A DNA stretch of 64,000 bases, taken from positions 142,522-206,521 of the forward strand of contig JAAAFW010000004.1 of NCBI GenBank assembly GCA_019352875.1. Reading direction: 5' to 3'. This DNA comes from Pedobacter cryoconitis. GTDB taxonomy: Bacteria; Bacteroidota; Bacteroidia; Sphingobacteriales; Sphingobacteriaceae. Made by a program: the position numbers and the translations under genes. This document shows, one piece after another, positions 16,905 through 26,451 of the stretch; position 1 is the stretch's first letter, and each line of letters opens with the position of its first letter. The notes under the pieces were generated by a model, which searched no databases, had not been told where the DNA came from, and worked only from the letters and a program-made list of their open reading frames with translations.

Positions 16905-17354
16905 ATGAAATCTAAAGCATCCAGCGGGTTTGAAAAAATAGCAGACCGTATTACTTGCCTGACAGGAAGTTCCACTGCATTTGGTATTGCAGCTACAGTA
17001 GTCGTAATATGGGCTGTGAGTGGGCCGATTTTTAAATATTCTGATACCTGGCAGCTCGTTATTAATACCGGGACAACAATTGTCACCTTCATGATGGTAT
17101 TTCTGATCCAGAAATCTCAAAACAAAGAAAGTAAAGCCATTCAGTTAAAACTAAATGAGCTCATCGCCGCCAGCCGGCATGCAAGTAACCGGATGGTTGA
17201 CATTGAAGATCTAACTGAATTAGAGTTGGATATGCTCCATAAGTACTATGCAACCCTATCTGATAAAGCAGAGGAGGACGACGACATCCATAAGTCGCAC
17301 TCCATAGATAATGCGCGGATCAGGCAGGAAGAAAAAAATAAGAGATATAATTAA
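16905..17354 (+). CDS. Low-affinity iron permease family (Fe_perm) membrane protein
   Basis: 149 aa. Two membrane segments at about 25-45 (TAFGIAATVVVIWAVSGPIF) and 52-72 (TGTTIVTFMMVFLIQKSQNK), then a charged cytoplasmic tail with IQLKLNELIAA. This is the PF04120 pattern; the family name comes from yeast Fet4, and its bacterial function is unproven. The stop codon overlaps the convergent asmA-like stop by 4 bp. Confidence 0.85.
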   Translation: MKSKASSGFEKIADRITCLTGSSTAFGIAATVVVIWAVSGPIFKYSDTWQLVINTGTTIVTFMMVFLIQKSQNKESKAIQLKLNELIAASRHASNRMVDIEDLTELELDMLHKYYATLSDKAEEDDDIHKSHSIDNARIRQEEKNKRYN

Positions 17355-20300
17355 TTATCGTCATCTGTTTCTTCCAGTTTACCTTCTTTATTTCTTTTTA
17401 GCCTGATCACCGGATTTTCCTGTGTGCCGGTAATGCTTAGCGGAATTCCAATTAAGCCAAAAGGTGGCAAACCCAGTCTACCGCTAATATTTAAACGGCC
17501 GTCCAGACTTATTTGACCTTCAAAACGCGGACGAAATCCTGCTATGCGCATTTTCGTTCGCTCGATGGTCATAATATTGCGGTCTATATGTGATTTGATC
17601 TGTACATCTTTAAGGTTAGGATTATTCAGACTATCCCTTTTAGTTTCTTTGCTTACTGCGTTAATCATTTTAAAACCCATCAGACTTACCTTTTTTAAGG
17701 TAAGTACGCCTTCGCCTTTAATTGATGGCATTACTGGGAACATAGCTGCATTCAGACGGCCGGATAATTGATAGTCCAGTCCGACAATTCCTTTAACTGA
17801 AGAAGCTGAAGTGGCCATTTCCCTGAAAAGTTTAATCTCCCGGTATGCTTTCGCAATATCAAAATCCTGTGCGGAAAGGTGAAAATCAAAGTCGGCAGAT
17901 TTGAGAGAAGTACTGCGGTAAGTTGCATCCATTTTTACAACTGCATCTATCAGATTGAATCCGGTTTCCTTTAGTCTGAGCACGCCATTATTTAGTTCCA
18001 TTATTCCCTTTGCTTCATGCAGTTTAAGACCATTGAAGAAGACCTGCCCTGCACTGGCTTTGAATTGCATATTCAGGTTCTCCGGAATCAGGATAACACC
18101 ATTTGGCCTGGAAGAGGATTTCGCCGGCTGCTGATCTGCATAGACCATGAATTCATCTGCATTGATTTTTTTACTTTGCAGGGTGAAAATACCCTTCAGG
18201 TTGGATTTATTACTTAATATATAGTCCATCACATTCTCCAGATAACCGTTAAGACTAAAATCTGAACTGCCATAAACGGCCTTGAATTCCTCGAATTTCA
18301 TCTGTTCACTAGTAAAGGAGAAATTTCCTTTTGAAATCCTGAATTCTTCTGGAAACAGATCAGACTGCAGGTTTAACTGTTTAATCCGGATCGTTCCGGT
18401 ATTATTTAAACGGGCATATCTACCGTTCGCTGCATCACTTTGCAGTCCTTTAAAGTGCACATTAGTAAAGATATTTCCTTTGACCTGATAACCTTTTATA
18501 GCGAAGAATTGATACATTTTTCCCAGATCGATATTACCCTTCGAACTTAGATCATAACGAATGTTCTCAAAGTCACTGACAGCCGCTTTCAGCACAAAAG
18601 GTTGTCCGGCCATTACAAACGAAACGGGTTTGATAATTACCTTACTATCGCGGAAAGTTCCATCCGTATTGGACATTTGTGCGTCAATCTGAATGGAAGT
18701 CAGTGCTTCTGGAAAATGTGCAGTTTTGATGCTGCCGTTGTCCATTTTTAGTGTTGCCGTTGTTTTAGGAAATAATTTTTTAGCCTGGTTATAAGGACCG
18801 GCGCTATTCAGGTCAAAATTTAGTGTTCCATGAAGTTCCAGATCTTTTAAGGGATAGACCTTTGCAATATCTGAAAGGTTCAGCAGTGCCTTTAAACTCA
18901 TTTGTAAAGGAAGGTCCGGGCGGGATTGTATTTGAAAATTGCCTTTAATATAATTACTCAGCGCTTTCAGGGTCAGGTCATTAACTGAAAGCATTGTGTT
19001 TTGATAAAGCCCATCTGTATTTTTTCCGGTAATATCAAAATTGATTTTCTCGATTGCTGCAGGAAGAGCCTTGAATTTCAGATAACCATTACTAAGCCTG
19101 GAACTGAGGGCAAATCGTGGTACGGTGGCCCATACGGTATCGACTTTTCTGATTCCGCTCAGCACAACCTTTTTTCTGAACTTTCCGTCAGCTTTAAGGT
19201 CCATAACTAATCTGCCTTTCAGATCCAGTTCTTCGATATTAAAAGCTTTAGACCATTTTTCCAGATCAATATCTGTACGGGTATCTGTTTTCAAAATAGG
19301 TTCTTTTAGTCCATCGAGCTTAAAGACTGCAGCAACGTGGTCTTTACCCATATTAAAATACAAGCTGTCCAGGTCTACAAACAGACGATCCATATTTAAA
19401 TCCGGTAATCGCGTCTGCAAATTCATAGACAAACTCGTTACGGGAACAGGGACCTTTGGGTTTTCTATGTATCCATCACGTATTTTTAAGTTGAATGTCG
19501 CAGACGGCATCTGATGGGTAGCAGCTATATATTGTCCTGTCAAAGAAGCGGAAATTTCGGCGTAACCCGTAATTTTTGTACGACTGAACTGGTCCGCCAT
19601 AGCGGGAGGTAGGGCAGAGAATATGTTAGCGAGATCTGTTTCTTTAGCCCTGGTTTTGAAATTTAGATCGTAACCATCTTTCAGAAACGCAAATTTTCCT
19701 ACGAAACTGATTGGTAATGAGTTTATTACCAGGTTGTTTTCGTTAAACTGAAGTTCTAGTGAATTCGTGTTGATTTTGGTGACTAATTTAGCATTCAGCT
19801 TTTTGTGTAACAGATAAGGAACATGATTATAATAAAGGTCGATATGATCAGCGGTGAGTTGGCTCTTCAGGTCAAAAATATCCTGGCTAAAATCACCTTT
19901 GCCCTGATAATTTAGATTTAGAGCTTTCAATTCAAATGGAATTGATTCGTCTTTATAGCTAATTTCACTGTTTAGTAAATAAATGGCCTCTATTTTTAAT
20001 GCTGTTCCAGCTGAGGTGGAATCGGACACAGCGGTATTTCCCGCCGGTTTGTAGATATTATAATTCGCGTTCCCTTTTTCGTCAACCATAACATTAACTT
20101 TTGCATGCTCGGCGTAGATTTCGTCAATTCGGATCTGACTTGACCATAATGAAGGAATATTCAGACCAAAAGACAATCTTTTAGCCATGAGTAATTCTTG
20201 CTGTCTGAATGGTGCAGATCCTTTTAAGGATACGCCGTTCAGGTTAATTGTAAGGGAGGGAAACTGGGTGAAAAATGAAATATTACTGCTCTCAAATTCG

Positions 20301-20437
20301 ATTTCACCATCAATTTGAGCATTGATTATCCGGGTTATTTCCTGATCTATTTTTCCCGGAATAATTAGAGGGATACTAAGCAGAACTGCCAGAGTTGAAA
20401 GAATGGTGATGACCATTACTTTTATTACTTTTTTCAA
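17351..20437 (-). CDS. AsmA-family protein (AsmA-like C-terminal region)
   Basis: 1028 aa. An N-terminal membrane anchor at residues 5-27 (VMVITILSTLAVLLSIPLII) precedes a very long beta-rich periplasmic region. The N-terminal AsmA motif includes GVSLKGSAPF and LSFGLNIPSLWSSQIRIDEI. A C-terminal AsmA_2-like domain lies at about 830-1000, ending GRLGLPPFGLIGIPLSITGT. Large AsmA-like proteins form groove-shaped bridges implicated in lipid transport between inner and outer membranes. Bacteroidota genomes carry several. It is a single gene, starting opposite a 362-bp non-coding gap that contains a long inverted repeat. The role in lipid transport is inferred from the family. Confidence 0.9.
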   Translation of the reverse strand: MKKVIKVMVITILSTLAVLLSIPLIIPGKIDQEITRIINAQIDGEIEFESSNISFFTQFPSLTINLNGVSLKGSAPFRQQELLMAKRLSFGLNIPSLWSSQIRIDEIYAEHAKVNVMVDEKGNANYNIYKPAGNTAVSDSTSAGTALKIEAIYLLNSEISYKDESIPFELKALNLNYQGKGDFSQDIFDLKSQLTADHIDLYYNHVPYLLHKKLNAKLVTKINTNSLELQFNENNLVINSLPISFVGKFAFLKDGYDLNFKTRAKETDLANIFSALPPAMADQFSRTKITGYAEISASLTGQYIAATHQMPSATFNLKIRDGYIENPKVPVPVTSLSMNLQTRLPDLNMDRLFVDLDSLYFNMGKDHVAAVFKLDGLKEPILKTDTRTDIDLEKWSKAFNIEELDLKGRLVMDLKADGKFRKKVVLSGIRKVDTVWATVPRFALSSRLSNGYLKFKALPAAIEKINFDITGKNTDGLYQNTMLSVNDLTLKALSNYIKGNFQIQSRPDLPLQMSLKALLNLSDIAKVYPLKDLELHGTLNFDLNSAGPYNQAKKLFPKTTATLKMDNGSIKTAHFPEALTSIQIDAQMSNTDGTFRDSKVIIKPVSFVMAGQPFVLKAAVSDFENIRYDLSSKGNIDLGKMYQFFAIKGYQVKGNIFTNVHFKGLQSDAANGRYARLNNTGTIRIKQLNLQSDLFPEEFRISKGNFSFTSEQMKFEEFKAVYGSSDFSLNGYLENVMDYILSNKSNLKGIFTLQSKKINADEFMVYADQQPAKSSSRPNGVILIPENLNMQFKASAGQVFFNGLKLHEAKGIMELNNGVLRLKETGFNLIDAVVKMDATYRSTSLKSADFDFHLSAQDFDIAKAYREIKLFREMATSASSVKGIVGLDYQLSGRLNAAMFPVMPSIKGEGVLTLKKVSLMGFKMINAVSKETKRDSLNNPNLKDVQIKSHIDRNIMTIERTKMRIAGFRPRFEGQISLDGRLNISGRLGLPPFGLIGIPLSITGTQENPVIRLKRNKEGKLEETDDDN

Positions 20438-20567
20438 GAGCGTACCGGTTATAAATTTTAAAAATGCGAAGATAACAGTTTTTGATTTTAAGCCGGTGCG
20501 CTTTCTTTTTATTAACTCATGATTAATTTATCTTGTGCTAATGTTGTTTTGGTTAAGTTAACGGTTT

Positions 20568-20643
20568 CTTCGTACTTTGTTCGGAGTTCCTTCGTACTTC
20601 CTTCAATGTTTGTTCAATAGGAATCGAACAAACATTGAAGGAA
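20568..20643. repeat. 10-bp direct repeats plus 18-bp perfect inverted repeat in the asmA/kinase intergenic gap
   Basis: The 20438-20799 gap has no gene. CTTCGTACTT occurs at 20568-20577 and 20590-20599, a 22-bp period. TTCCTTCAATGTTTGTTC (20598-20615) is repeated inverted and perfect at 20626-20643, with a 10-nt spacer. No T-run follows, so it is not a usual terminator. It lies about 155 bp before both divergent genes. Confidence 0.75.
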
Positions 20644-20799
20644 ATCCGTATAACATTGGAATGTTATTCTACTAATACTATAAATACGATTAATTATTAG
20701 TGTAAGGTGGGCGCGGTGGTTCAGGGTTAGTGTTTGTTTGCTTTAATTTTAAATTACCGTATATTCGTATGATTCAATTATTTGAATACTGATTAGCTT

Positions 20800-22005
20800 A
20801 TGAACAAAAATTTGGAGGAAAAGCTGGATAGTAAACAAAAAGATATCGATGCAATAAATCAGATTCCTGTAATCAATCAGATTTTGGAAGTGATTTGCGG
20901 AACTACCGGTATGGGATTCGCCGCAATTGCCCGGGTTACGCCCGACAGCTGGACAACATGTGCTGTAAGGGATGAGGTTCTCTTTGGCCTCAAACCAGGC
21001 GATGAGTTACAGATCGAAACGACGATCTGTAATGAAATTCAAATGTCTAGATTGCCGGTTGTCATTAACCATGTAGCTAATGATCTGCGTTATGCAGACC
21101 ATCACACGCCTAAAATGTATGGTTTTCAAAGCTATATTTCCATTCCTATTATTACAAAAGATGGTAGTTTCTTCGGTACATTGTGCTCCCTGGATCCAGA
21201 ACCCGCAATTCTGGATACGCCACAGATTATGGGAATGTTTAAGTTATTTGCAGATCTGATTGCTTTTCACCTCCATGCAATACAGGAACTGACAATAAGT
21301 GAGACAAGTCTCCACGAGGAACAAAAAACTTCGGAACTACGTGACCAGTTTATCGCGATATTGGGGCATGACCTTAGAAATCCGGTTGGTGCCATCAGGA
21401 ATGGAGCACAACTGCTGTTGCGCTCTGAATTGAAAGAACGGGATCTTAAGCTGGTAAATTTAATCAAGGATAGCTCTTACCGTATCACCGGACTTATTGA
21501 AAATGTACTCGATTTTGCCAGAGGAAGGCTTGGCGATGGTATTACATTGGCCGCCACACGCAACGAAATGCTCAAAGAAGATCTTGATGAGGTTATCGGT
21601 GAATTGAATATGATCTGGCCCGGGCGGAAAATAGAAACCATTTACGACCTTGACCATGCTGTTCACTGTGACGGTAAGAGAATTGCGCAATTATTTTCAA
21701 ACCTGCTGGGAAATGCGCTGACTTATAGTGCTGCCGAATCTGTAGTGACTGTAAAAGCATTTTCCGATACTCAGAAATTTCATCTTGAAGTAATCAACAC
21801 CGGGAATCAAATTCCTGATAGTAAACTTGAACGCCTTTTCGAACCTTTTTCACGTATTGAAACAGGTAAGAGCAAAGATGGGCTTGGGCTTGGTCTCTAC
21901 ATATCTAAAGAGATCGCCAATGCACATGGCGGGCAACTTCTTGTAGATTCCAATTCGGAACATACTTGCTTTAAGTTGATTATCCCCAGCATACCGGCTG
22001 ATTAA
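20800..22005 (+). CDS. GAF-domain sensor histidine kinase
   Basis: 401 aa, soluble (no membrane segment). GAF domain at about 20-165 (INQILEVICGTTGMGFAAIA, then SYISIPIITKDGSFFGTLCS). HisKA at about 180-245 with the phospho-acceptor His190 in ILGHDLRNPVGAI. HATPase at about 285-397: N-box QLFSNLLGNALTYSA and GLGLGLYISKEI. The family autophosphorylates in response to a ligand or photoreception by the GAF domain and then passes phosphate to a response regulator. No regulator is adjacent. C33, or the H101/H102 pair, in the GAF region could serve as a ligand residue, but this is unproven. Confidence 0.92.
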   Translation: MNKNLEEKLDSKQKDIDAINQIPVINQILEVICGTTGMGFAAIARVTPDSWTTCAVRDEVLFGLKPGDELQIETTICNEIQMSRLPVVINHVANDLRYADHHTPKMYGFQSYISIPIITKDGSFFGTLCSLDPEPAILDTPQIMGMFKLFADLIAFHLHAIQELTISETSLHEEQKTSELRDQFIAILGHDLRNPVGAIRNGAQLLLRSELKERDLKLVNLIKDSSYRITGLIENVLDFARGRLGDGITLAATRNEMLKEDLDEVIGELNMIWPGRKIETIYDLDHAVHCDGKRIAQLFSNLLGNALTYSAAESVVTVKAFSDTQKFHLEVINTGNQIPDSKLERLFEPFSRIETGKSKDGLGLGLYISKEIANAHGGQLLVDSNSEHTCFKLIIPSIPAD

Positions 22006-22076
22006 TACCTTAGCAAACTTTGCCCGTCCAGGATTGTTGTTTTCTCAGATTTAACCATTTGATAGAATTCAATTTT

Positions 22077-22547
22077 ATGTTAGGACAAAACGAGAAAGCA
22101 CCAGAATTCAGTTTGCATGCACAGGATTTCAATCCGGTTTCCCTCAGTGACTTCAAGGGAAGGAAAAATGTTGTACTATTATTTTATCCGGCGGACTGGA
22201 GTCCTGTCTGTGGTGATGAGATTGCGGTGTTTAGCGCAATGAAATCTATTTTTGATAAGGAAGACGCCGTGTTACTCGGGATATCCGTTGACAGTAGGTT
22301 TTGTCACAAGGCATACACGGATGCACACCAGGTGAGATTTCCCCTGCTGGCCGATTTTCATCCAAAAGCAGCGGTTGCCCAATCCTACGGGGTATATAAT
22401 GAACAGACTGGTTATTGCAAGAGAGCATTGTTTTTAATAGATAAAGAAGGTATTATAAACTGGGCATATCTCTCTCCTGATGAAATTAATCCGGGTGCAG
22501 ATGGAGTACTTGATGCGCTGGGAAAACTAAACGGATCTAATAGCTAA
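22077..22547 (+). CDS. Peroxiredoxin (AhpC/BCP-like)
   Basis: 156 aa from ATG 22077 (MLGQNEKAPEFSL). An in-frame upstream extension is not conserved in this family. The peroxidatic Cys45 is in FYPADWSPVCGDEI, with the Thr/Ser of the PxxxS/TxxC motif present (SPVC). A second Cys near 80 (SRFCHKAYTDAH) and one near 110 (TGYCKRALF) are possible resolving residues. It reduces H2O2 and organic peroxides in the cytoplasm. It is in line with the DsbA-like gene 16 bp downstream; the pair is probably co-transcribed. Confidence 0.92.
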   Translation: MLGQNEKAPEFSLHAQDFNPVSLSDFKGRKNVVLLFYPADWSPVCGDEIAVFSAMKSIFDKEDAVLLGISVDSRFCHKAYTDAHQVRFPLLADFHPKAAVAQSYGVYNEQTGYCKRALFLIDKEGIINWAYLSPDEINPGADGVLDALGKLNGSNS

Positions 22548-22563
22548 ATTTAAAATGTAAAGT

Positions 22564-23091
22564 ATGTCAGTACAATTAAAACCAGAGGTCGGCGGGCAGG
22601 ACCATACCAGGGGTAACAAAAAAGCTCAACTTGAAATTGTGGAATACGGAGATTTTCAATGTCCTGCATGCGGTGACGCTGAGCCTCTTTTGGAAGAAAT
22701 GATGGACCAGTTTAATGCAGTATTAAGCCTAACATTTCGGAACTTTCCATTGAAAGACGCCCACGAATTTGCATATGGTGCTGCACTGGCTGCTGAAGCA
22801 GCAGGAAAACAGGGGAAATATTGGGAAATGCATGATTTGCTTTTTTCCAATCAGGACCGGCTGGACGAATTGCATCTAATCAGTCTGGCAGAAAAAATAG
22901 GGTTGGACACAGCCGTTTTTGAGCAGGATCTAAGAAGTAGAGATACGGTAGAGAAAATAGAAGCGGATTTTGAGAGCGGTGCCAGGAGTGGAGTCAACGG
23001 AACACCAACATTTTTCGTTAACGGGACCCGGTTTGACGGAGGTGCAGCAGATCTGTATCAGATTATCAAGGAGAATGCTACTATAGACTGA
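22564..23091 (+). CDS. DsbA-family thioredoxin-fold protein
   Basis: 175 aa. The CPAC active site is at residues 33-36 (YGDFQCPACGDAEPLLEEMM), followed by the inserted helical domain (FAYGAALAAEAAGKQGKYWE) and the cis-Pro loop NGTPTFFVNGTRFDGG. There is no signal peptide, so it should be cytoplasmic (a Disulfide/FrnE-like role) rather than a periplasmic DsbA. It is adjacent to a peroxiredoxin, suggesting a thiol-redox stress unit. Confidence 0.9.
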   Translation: MSVQLKPEVGGQDHTRGNKKAQLEIVEYGDFQCPACGDAEPLLEEMMDQFNAVLSLTFRNFPLKDAHEFAYGAALAAEAAGKQGKYWEMHDLLFSNQDRLDELHLISLAEKIGLDTAVFEQDLRSRDTVEKIEADFESGARSGVNGTPTFFVNGTRFDGGAADLYQIIKENATID

Positions 23092-23176
23092 GCGAAAAAA
23101 TGATTGTACTGTATTTCTTTAAAACCTGGAAGAATTAGTTTAATTTTCAGGCACGAATTTGTAGTATAGCTTAGAG

Positions 23177-23926
23177 ATGATACGCACCCTGATAATTGAA
23201 GATGAAACTGCCATAATTAAAGAGATAAAATGGTTCCTCGGCCAGGAAACTGATATTGAAGTAGTAGGTTGTGCTTCCAGAATACCGGAAGCGCTGGACT
23301 TAATTACGGAGCTTCGTCCAGACCTTATTCTGATGGATATACAGTTGGCCGATGGTACTGCTTTTGATATTCTCAATCAGTTTAAGGAGATAGATTTTCA
23401 GTTGATATTTTTGACGGCATTCAACAATTTCGCAATTAAAGCTATTAAATACGGTGCGCTGGATTACCTGTTGAAACCACTTGACGAGGATGAACTTAAA
23501 GTTGCGCTGGAGAAGGCCAGAAAAAAGATTACTGCAAAGGATGTTAATCAGGATACCCAGGTTAAAATTGCTTTGAAAAGTCATTTACTTCCAGAAACGC
23601 CCGATAGCCATCTGGTTCTTCACACTATGGAATTTATTCAGATTCTGCAGCTTAAAGAAATCGTTTACTGTAAAAGTGAAGGTAGTTATACGACTTTTTT
23701 TCTTACTGATGATAGAAAATTAATGATTTCCAAGCCGCTTAAATTTTATGATGATCTGCTGCCGGAGCAATATTTTCTCAGACCGCATCAAAGCTTTTTA
23801 GTCAACTTTGCTTTTATAGATAAATACCTTAAATCAGGCTCGATTTTATTAAAAAATCAGACGGAGATACCGGTTTCGATTCGCCGGAAAGAATATGTTC
23901 TGCAAAGATTGATCAAGTTAAACTAA
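23177..23926 (+). CDS. LytTR-family response regulator
   Basis: 249 aa. Receiver domain at 1-120 (IIEDETAIIKEI acidic pocket; phospho-acceptor Asp in LILMDIQLADGTAFDIL; Thr and Lys in FLTAFNN and LLKPLDE). A LytTR DNA-binding domain lies at about 150-245 (ILQLKEIVYCKSEGSYTTFF, then QYFLRPHQSFLVNFAFIDKY). The stop overlaps the ATG of the sensor kinase gene (TAATG), so the two are translationally coupled. Probable targets include the FtsX permease at 26476. Confidence 0.94.
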   Translation: MIRTLIIEDETAIIKEIKWFLGQETDIEVVGCASRIPEALDLITELRPDLILMDIQLADGTAFDILNQFKEIDFQLIFLTAFNNFAIKAIKYGALDYLLKPLDEDELKVALEKARKKITAKDVNQDTQVKIALKSHLLPETPDSHLVLHTMEFIQILQLKEIVYCKSEGSYTTFFLTDDRKLMISKPLKFYDDLLPEQYFLRPHQSFLVNFAFIDKYLKSGSILLKNQTEIPVSIRRKEYVLQRLIKLN

Positions 23927-25881
23927 TGAGAATAAAATTCGGGTTGGTTTTTATGGCTTTATTGTCAGCTGGTTTTTTTTGCTGCCAGCAAAAAAAAGCT
24001 GCGCCGACAAAAAACACAACACGGGTAAATGCACTCGCCGGCCTGAAAGCAGATGCCGTAAAATTTCAGGACGATGACCGCCCTGCTACTGCACATCTGG
24101 CTTACTGGAACGGTCTGCTTAAACAAAAGCCTTACCATCAGGACTCTGTAATGCAGTCTATGCTGCATTACTATATTGCTGGTGTATATTTCAGAATGGA
24201 TGAGCTGGATTCACTTGAAAGTCATATGCAACAGGCCTGGTCGCTGATGGAGAATCAGCAGGGCTTCGAATCCGAAAAAATTCTTCTATTCTCCGGGCTG
24301 GGTAACGTGGCAATGGTCAGGCATTTGATTCAGCAGGAAAATTATTACTACCAGCGGGCCGCCCGTTTATTAATAGCGGTCAATGGCGGAACTTTAAAAC
24401 CCAGACAGCAGGTGCAGATTCTATTTGCAGCTGCACAATCTGCACAGAAGCTTAGGCAGTATGATACCGCCGTTGAAATGAACAGAAGGGCGCTAAAAAT
24501 CCTTCCCGGGTTGCCCAATGATTATTCTGCATGGTTCAGAGCCTATAGTCAGATGGCTTCATATTTTTATCAGTCTGACGGTAATTCAGATTCATTATAC
24601 CATTACATCCAGAAAATGGAGCAGGTTTATCATCTTGCACCGGATTATAGTAAAGCAAGATTTTTGTATGATCGTAAAGCCTCTTATTTCGAGCACAAGG
24701 ATATTTTAGATTCTGCACTTTTATACAGTCAATACAGGCAAAATATTGACCTCCAGGATGCAAAGAATAATGGAGATTTAAGTAAAGGCCGGTTTAGTGG
24801 TAACCTGTTTAACAGTTATGCAGATCTGTCTGCAATCCACCTTAAGGCGCATAATTTAGATAGCGCAGCACATTATCTAAAGCGCTGTGAGAAACTGATT
24901 AGTCGTTCTCCAGATGGTCTTGATGAGAATAATCTTATTTTGTACAGCCAGAACAAGGCAGATTACCTGCTTGCAACCAATAATTTAAAAGCAGCATCTG
25001 AATTACAGCAGAAATTAGTCCAGCAATACCGCGAACTATATGAAAATGAGAATGCGAGGGCCCTTGCCGAGATGTCTGCACTTTATCAACTGCAGTCAAA
25101 AGATCAATCAATTTCGCGATTAAATGTTAAGGTTGGGGAGACGAATACCAGTCTTCAGCGGAACAGGTTTTACCTGATCATTACCGGGTTGACCGCTTTA
25201 TTGGGAATAACTTTCCTTATCCTCTTGTATTTTATTCAGCGCCAGCGAAAATTGCAGGCTGAAAATGAAAAGGCAATGCTCAATCAGCGTTTGCTGCGAA
25301 CTCAGATGGAACCTCATTTTATCTTCAATACACTGGCTGCTTTGCAAAGTCTGATTCGTTTTGACGAAAAAAGCAAAGCTTTGAAATACCTGAGCCAATT
25401 TAGTAAGTTATTGAGAAGCTCACTCGAATTGTCGCGAGCTGAACTTGTGCCACTTGAGGAAGAAATAGTCACTTTGGAGAACTACCTTAGTCTGCAGCAA
25501 ATGAGGTTTGATTATGCTTTCATTTATCGGATTGTGCTCCCTGCAGACCTGGATTCTTCTGCATTGTATATTCCACCTATGTTAATTCAACCTTTTGTTG
25601 AAAATGCTATTATTCATGGTGTTAGTTCCATGAAGCAGGGTGGCGAGATCTCGGTTCTATTCGCAGTTCATGGCAAGATGTTAGAAGTTCAGGTGACAGA
25701 CAACGGCGCGGGACTACCTGAAGAAACTGACGAAGGACATTCGGCTCATCAATCCTTATCTACCCATATCAGTAGAGAAAGACTGGCATTGTTGTCCAGA
25801 GATAAAAACATGAACGCAGGAATTGATATTAGTCATACCCAGCAAGGTACGGCGGTGCTGATTAGAATGCCTGTGTCCTAA
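23926..25881 (+). CDS. TPR-containing LytS-type sensor histidine kinase (lipoprotein-like N-terminus)
   Basis: 651 aa. The N-terminal export signal ends in SAGFFCCQQKK, a lipobox-like CC. TPR-like helical repeats at about 55-390 follow, then a single membrane helix (YLIITGLTALLGITFLILLY, about 415-436) and a coiled segment. His_kinase domain (PF06580 type) follows at about 450-530 with EPHFIFNTLAALQSLIR (phospho-acceptor His), and an HATPase with 'VENAIIHGV' and 'DNGAGLPEE'. It is the sensor partner of the upstream LytTR regulator. The signal sensed by the TPR region is unknown. Confidence 0.92.
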   Translation: MRIKFGLVFMALLSAGFFCCQQKKAAPTKNTTRVNALAGLKADAVKFQDDDRPATAHLAYWNGLLKQKPYHQDSVMQSMLHYYIAGVYFRMDELDSLESHMQQAWSLMENQQGFESEKILLFSGLGNVAMVRHLIQQENYYYQRAARLLIAVNGGTLKPRQQVQILFAAAQSAQKLRQYDTAVEMNRRALKILPGLPNDYSAWFRAYSQMASYFYQSDGNSDSLYHYIQKMEQVYHLAPDYSKARFLYDRKASYFEHKDILDSALLYSQYRQNIDLQDAKNNGDLSKGRFSGNLFNSYADLSAIHLKAHNLDSAAHYLKRCEKLISRSPDGLDENNLILYSQNKADYLLATNNLKAASELQQKLVQQYRELYENENARALAEMSALYQLQSKDQSISRLNVKVGETNTSLQRNRFYLIITGLTALLGITFLILLYFIQRQRKLQAENEKAMLNQRLLRTQMEPHFIFNTLAALQSLIRFDEKSKALKYLSQFSKLLRSSLELSRAELVPLEEEIVTLENYLSLQQMRFDYAFIYRIVLPADLDSSALYIPPMLIQPFVENAIIHGVSSMKQGGEISVLFAVHGKMLEVQVTDNGAGLPEETDEGHSAHQSLSTHISRERLALLSRDKNMNAGIDISHTQQGTAVLIRMPVS

Positions 25882-26182
25882 AAAGATTTTTACCTTCCGT
25901 CAAGATTATAATTTAATAAGTGAATTGGTATATACTAAACCAATCTTGTGAATTTCTTGTCAAAAATTCTCCTTATTATCTGGTGGAATCTTCTAAACGA
26001 CAGGTTGACCCTTAGAATAACCCGGTTCATGTAAATTATTTTATTAGATGGGCTTACCTTGATATGTTTGTTTCAATATCAAGTTAAAGACTATTTATTT
26101 TGTCACGGCTAGTTTGCTTGTTCAAAGAGCTATTGCAGGTTTAAAATAGAACCAACCTTTGATTTTTTGTAATCTGGTCAAA

Positions 26183-26272
26183 ATGAGAAGGTATTTTAAT
26201 TCTGCATACGGCATAATGATTTTACTTTGGTTTAATATTAATAAGGTGTGTTTGTGTTTGGAGGCTGTCTAA
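26183..26272 (+). CDS. Possible 29-aa peptide (weak)
   Basis: An ATG-TAA frame of 29 codons (MRRYFNSAYGIMILLWFNIN...) ends inside the terminator stem at 26260-26292. It has no homologue that I recognise. The peptide is hydrophobic and Trp-containing. It may be chance in an AT-rich gap. Confidence 0.2.
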   Translation: MRRYFNSAYGIMILLWFNINKVCLCLEAV

Positions 26273-26292
26273 TCAACAGCCTTCTCTTTTTT
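26260..26292 (+). terminator. Intrinsic terminator with no assigned gene just upstream
   Basis: A 9-bp stem (26260-26268 with 26276-26284, one G-U pair) and 7-nt loop run into CTCTTTTTT. It lies about 380 bp after the kinase stop. It either ends a long 3' UTR or an unannotated small transcript. The rest of the 25882-26475 gap contains only the promoter-proximal elements listed next. Confidence 0.7.
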
Positions 26293-26349
26293 ACGGATAT
26301 TGTCTTTTTATCCTTTTTTTTCATTTCATTTGTAAGCGTAAAATACTCC

Positions 26350-26385
26350 GTTCAACCCTGAACACCAATTGTTCAATAATGAACA
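26350..26385. promoter_or_regulatory. Two tandem GTTCA-n4-TGAAC inverted repeats, 21 bp apart
   Basis: GTTCA-ACCC-TGAAC (26350-26363) and TGTTCA-ATAA-TGAACA (26370-26385) have centres exactly 21 bp apart, i.e. the same face of the helix. They lie 90-126 bp before the FtsX permease. This suggests a regulator dimer site array such as an enhancer-binding protein. Confidence 0.65.
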
Positions 26386-26435
26386 CTACAATCTTCAAAT
26401 AGTATTAGGTGCTTTAAAAACGGTGTTTTTTTTAA

Positions 26436-26451
26436 TGGCACGTCATTAGTA
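26436..26451 (+). promoter_or_regulatory. Weak sigma-54-like -24/-12 element
   Basis: TGGCACG at 26436-26442 is a perfect -24 half. The -12 position reads TAGT instead of TTGC, so the GG-N10-GC rule is only half met. The position, about 13 nt of leader before ATG 26476, would fit. Confidence 0.3.
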
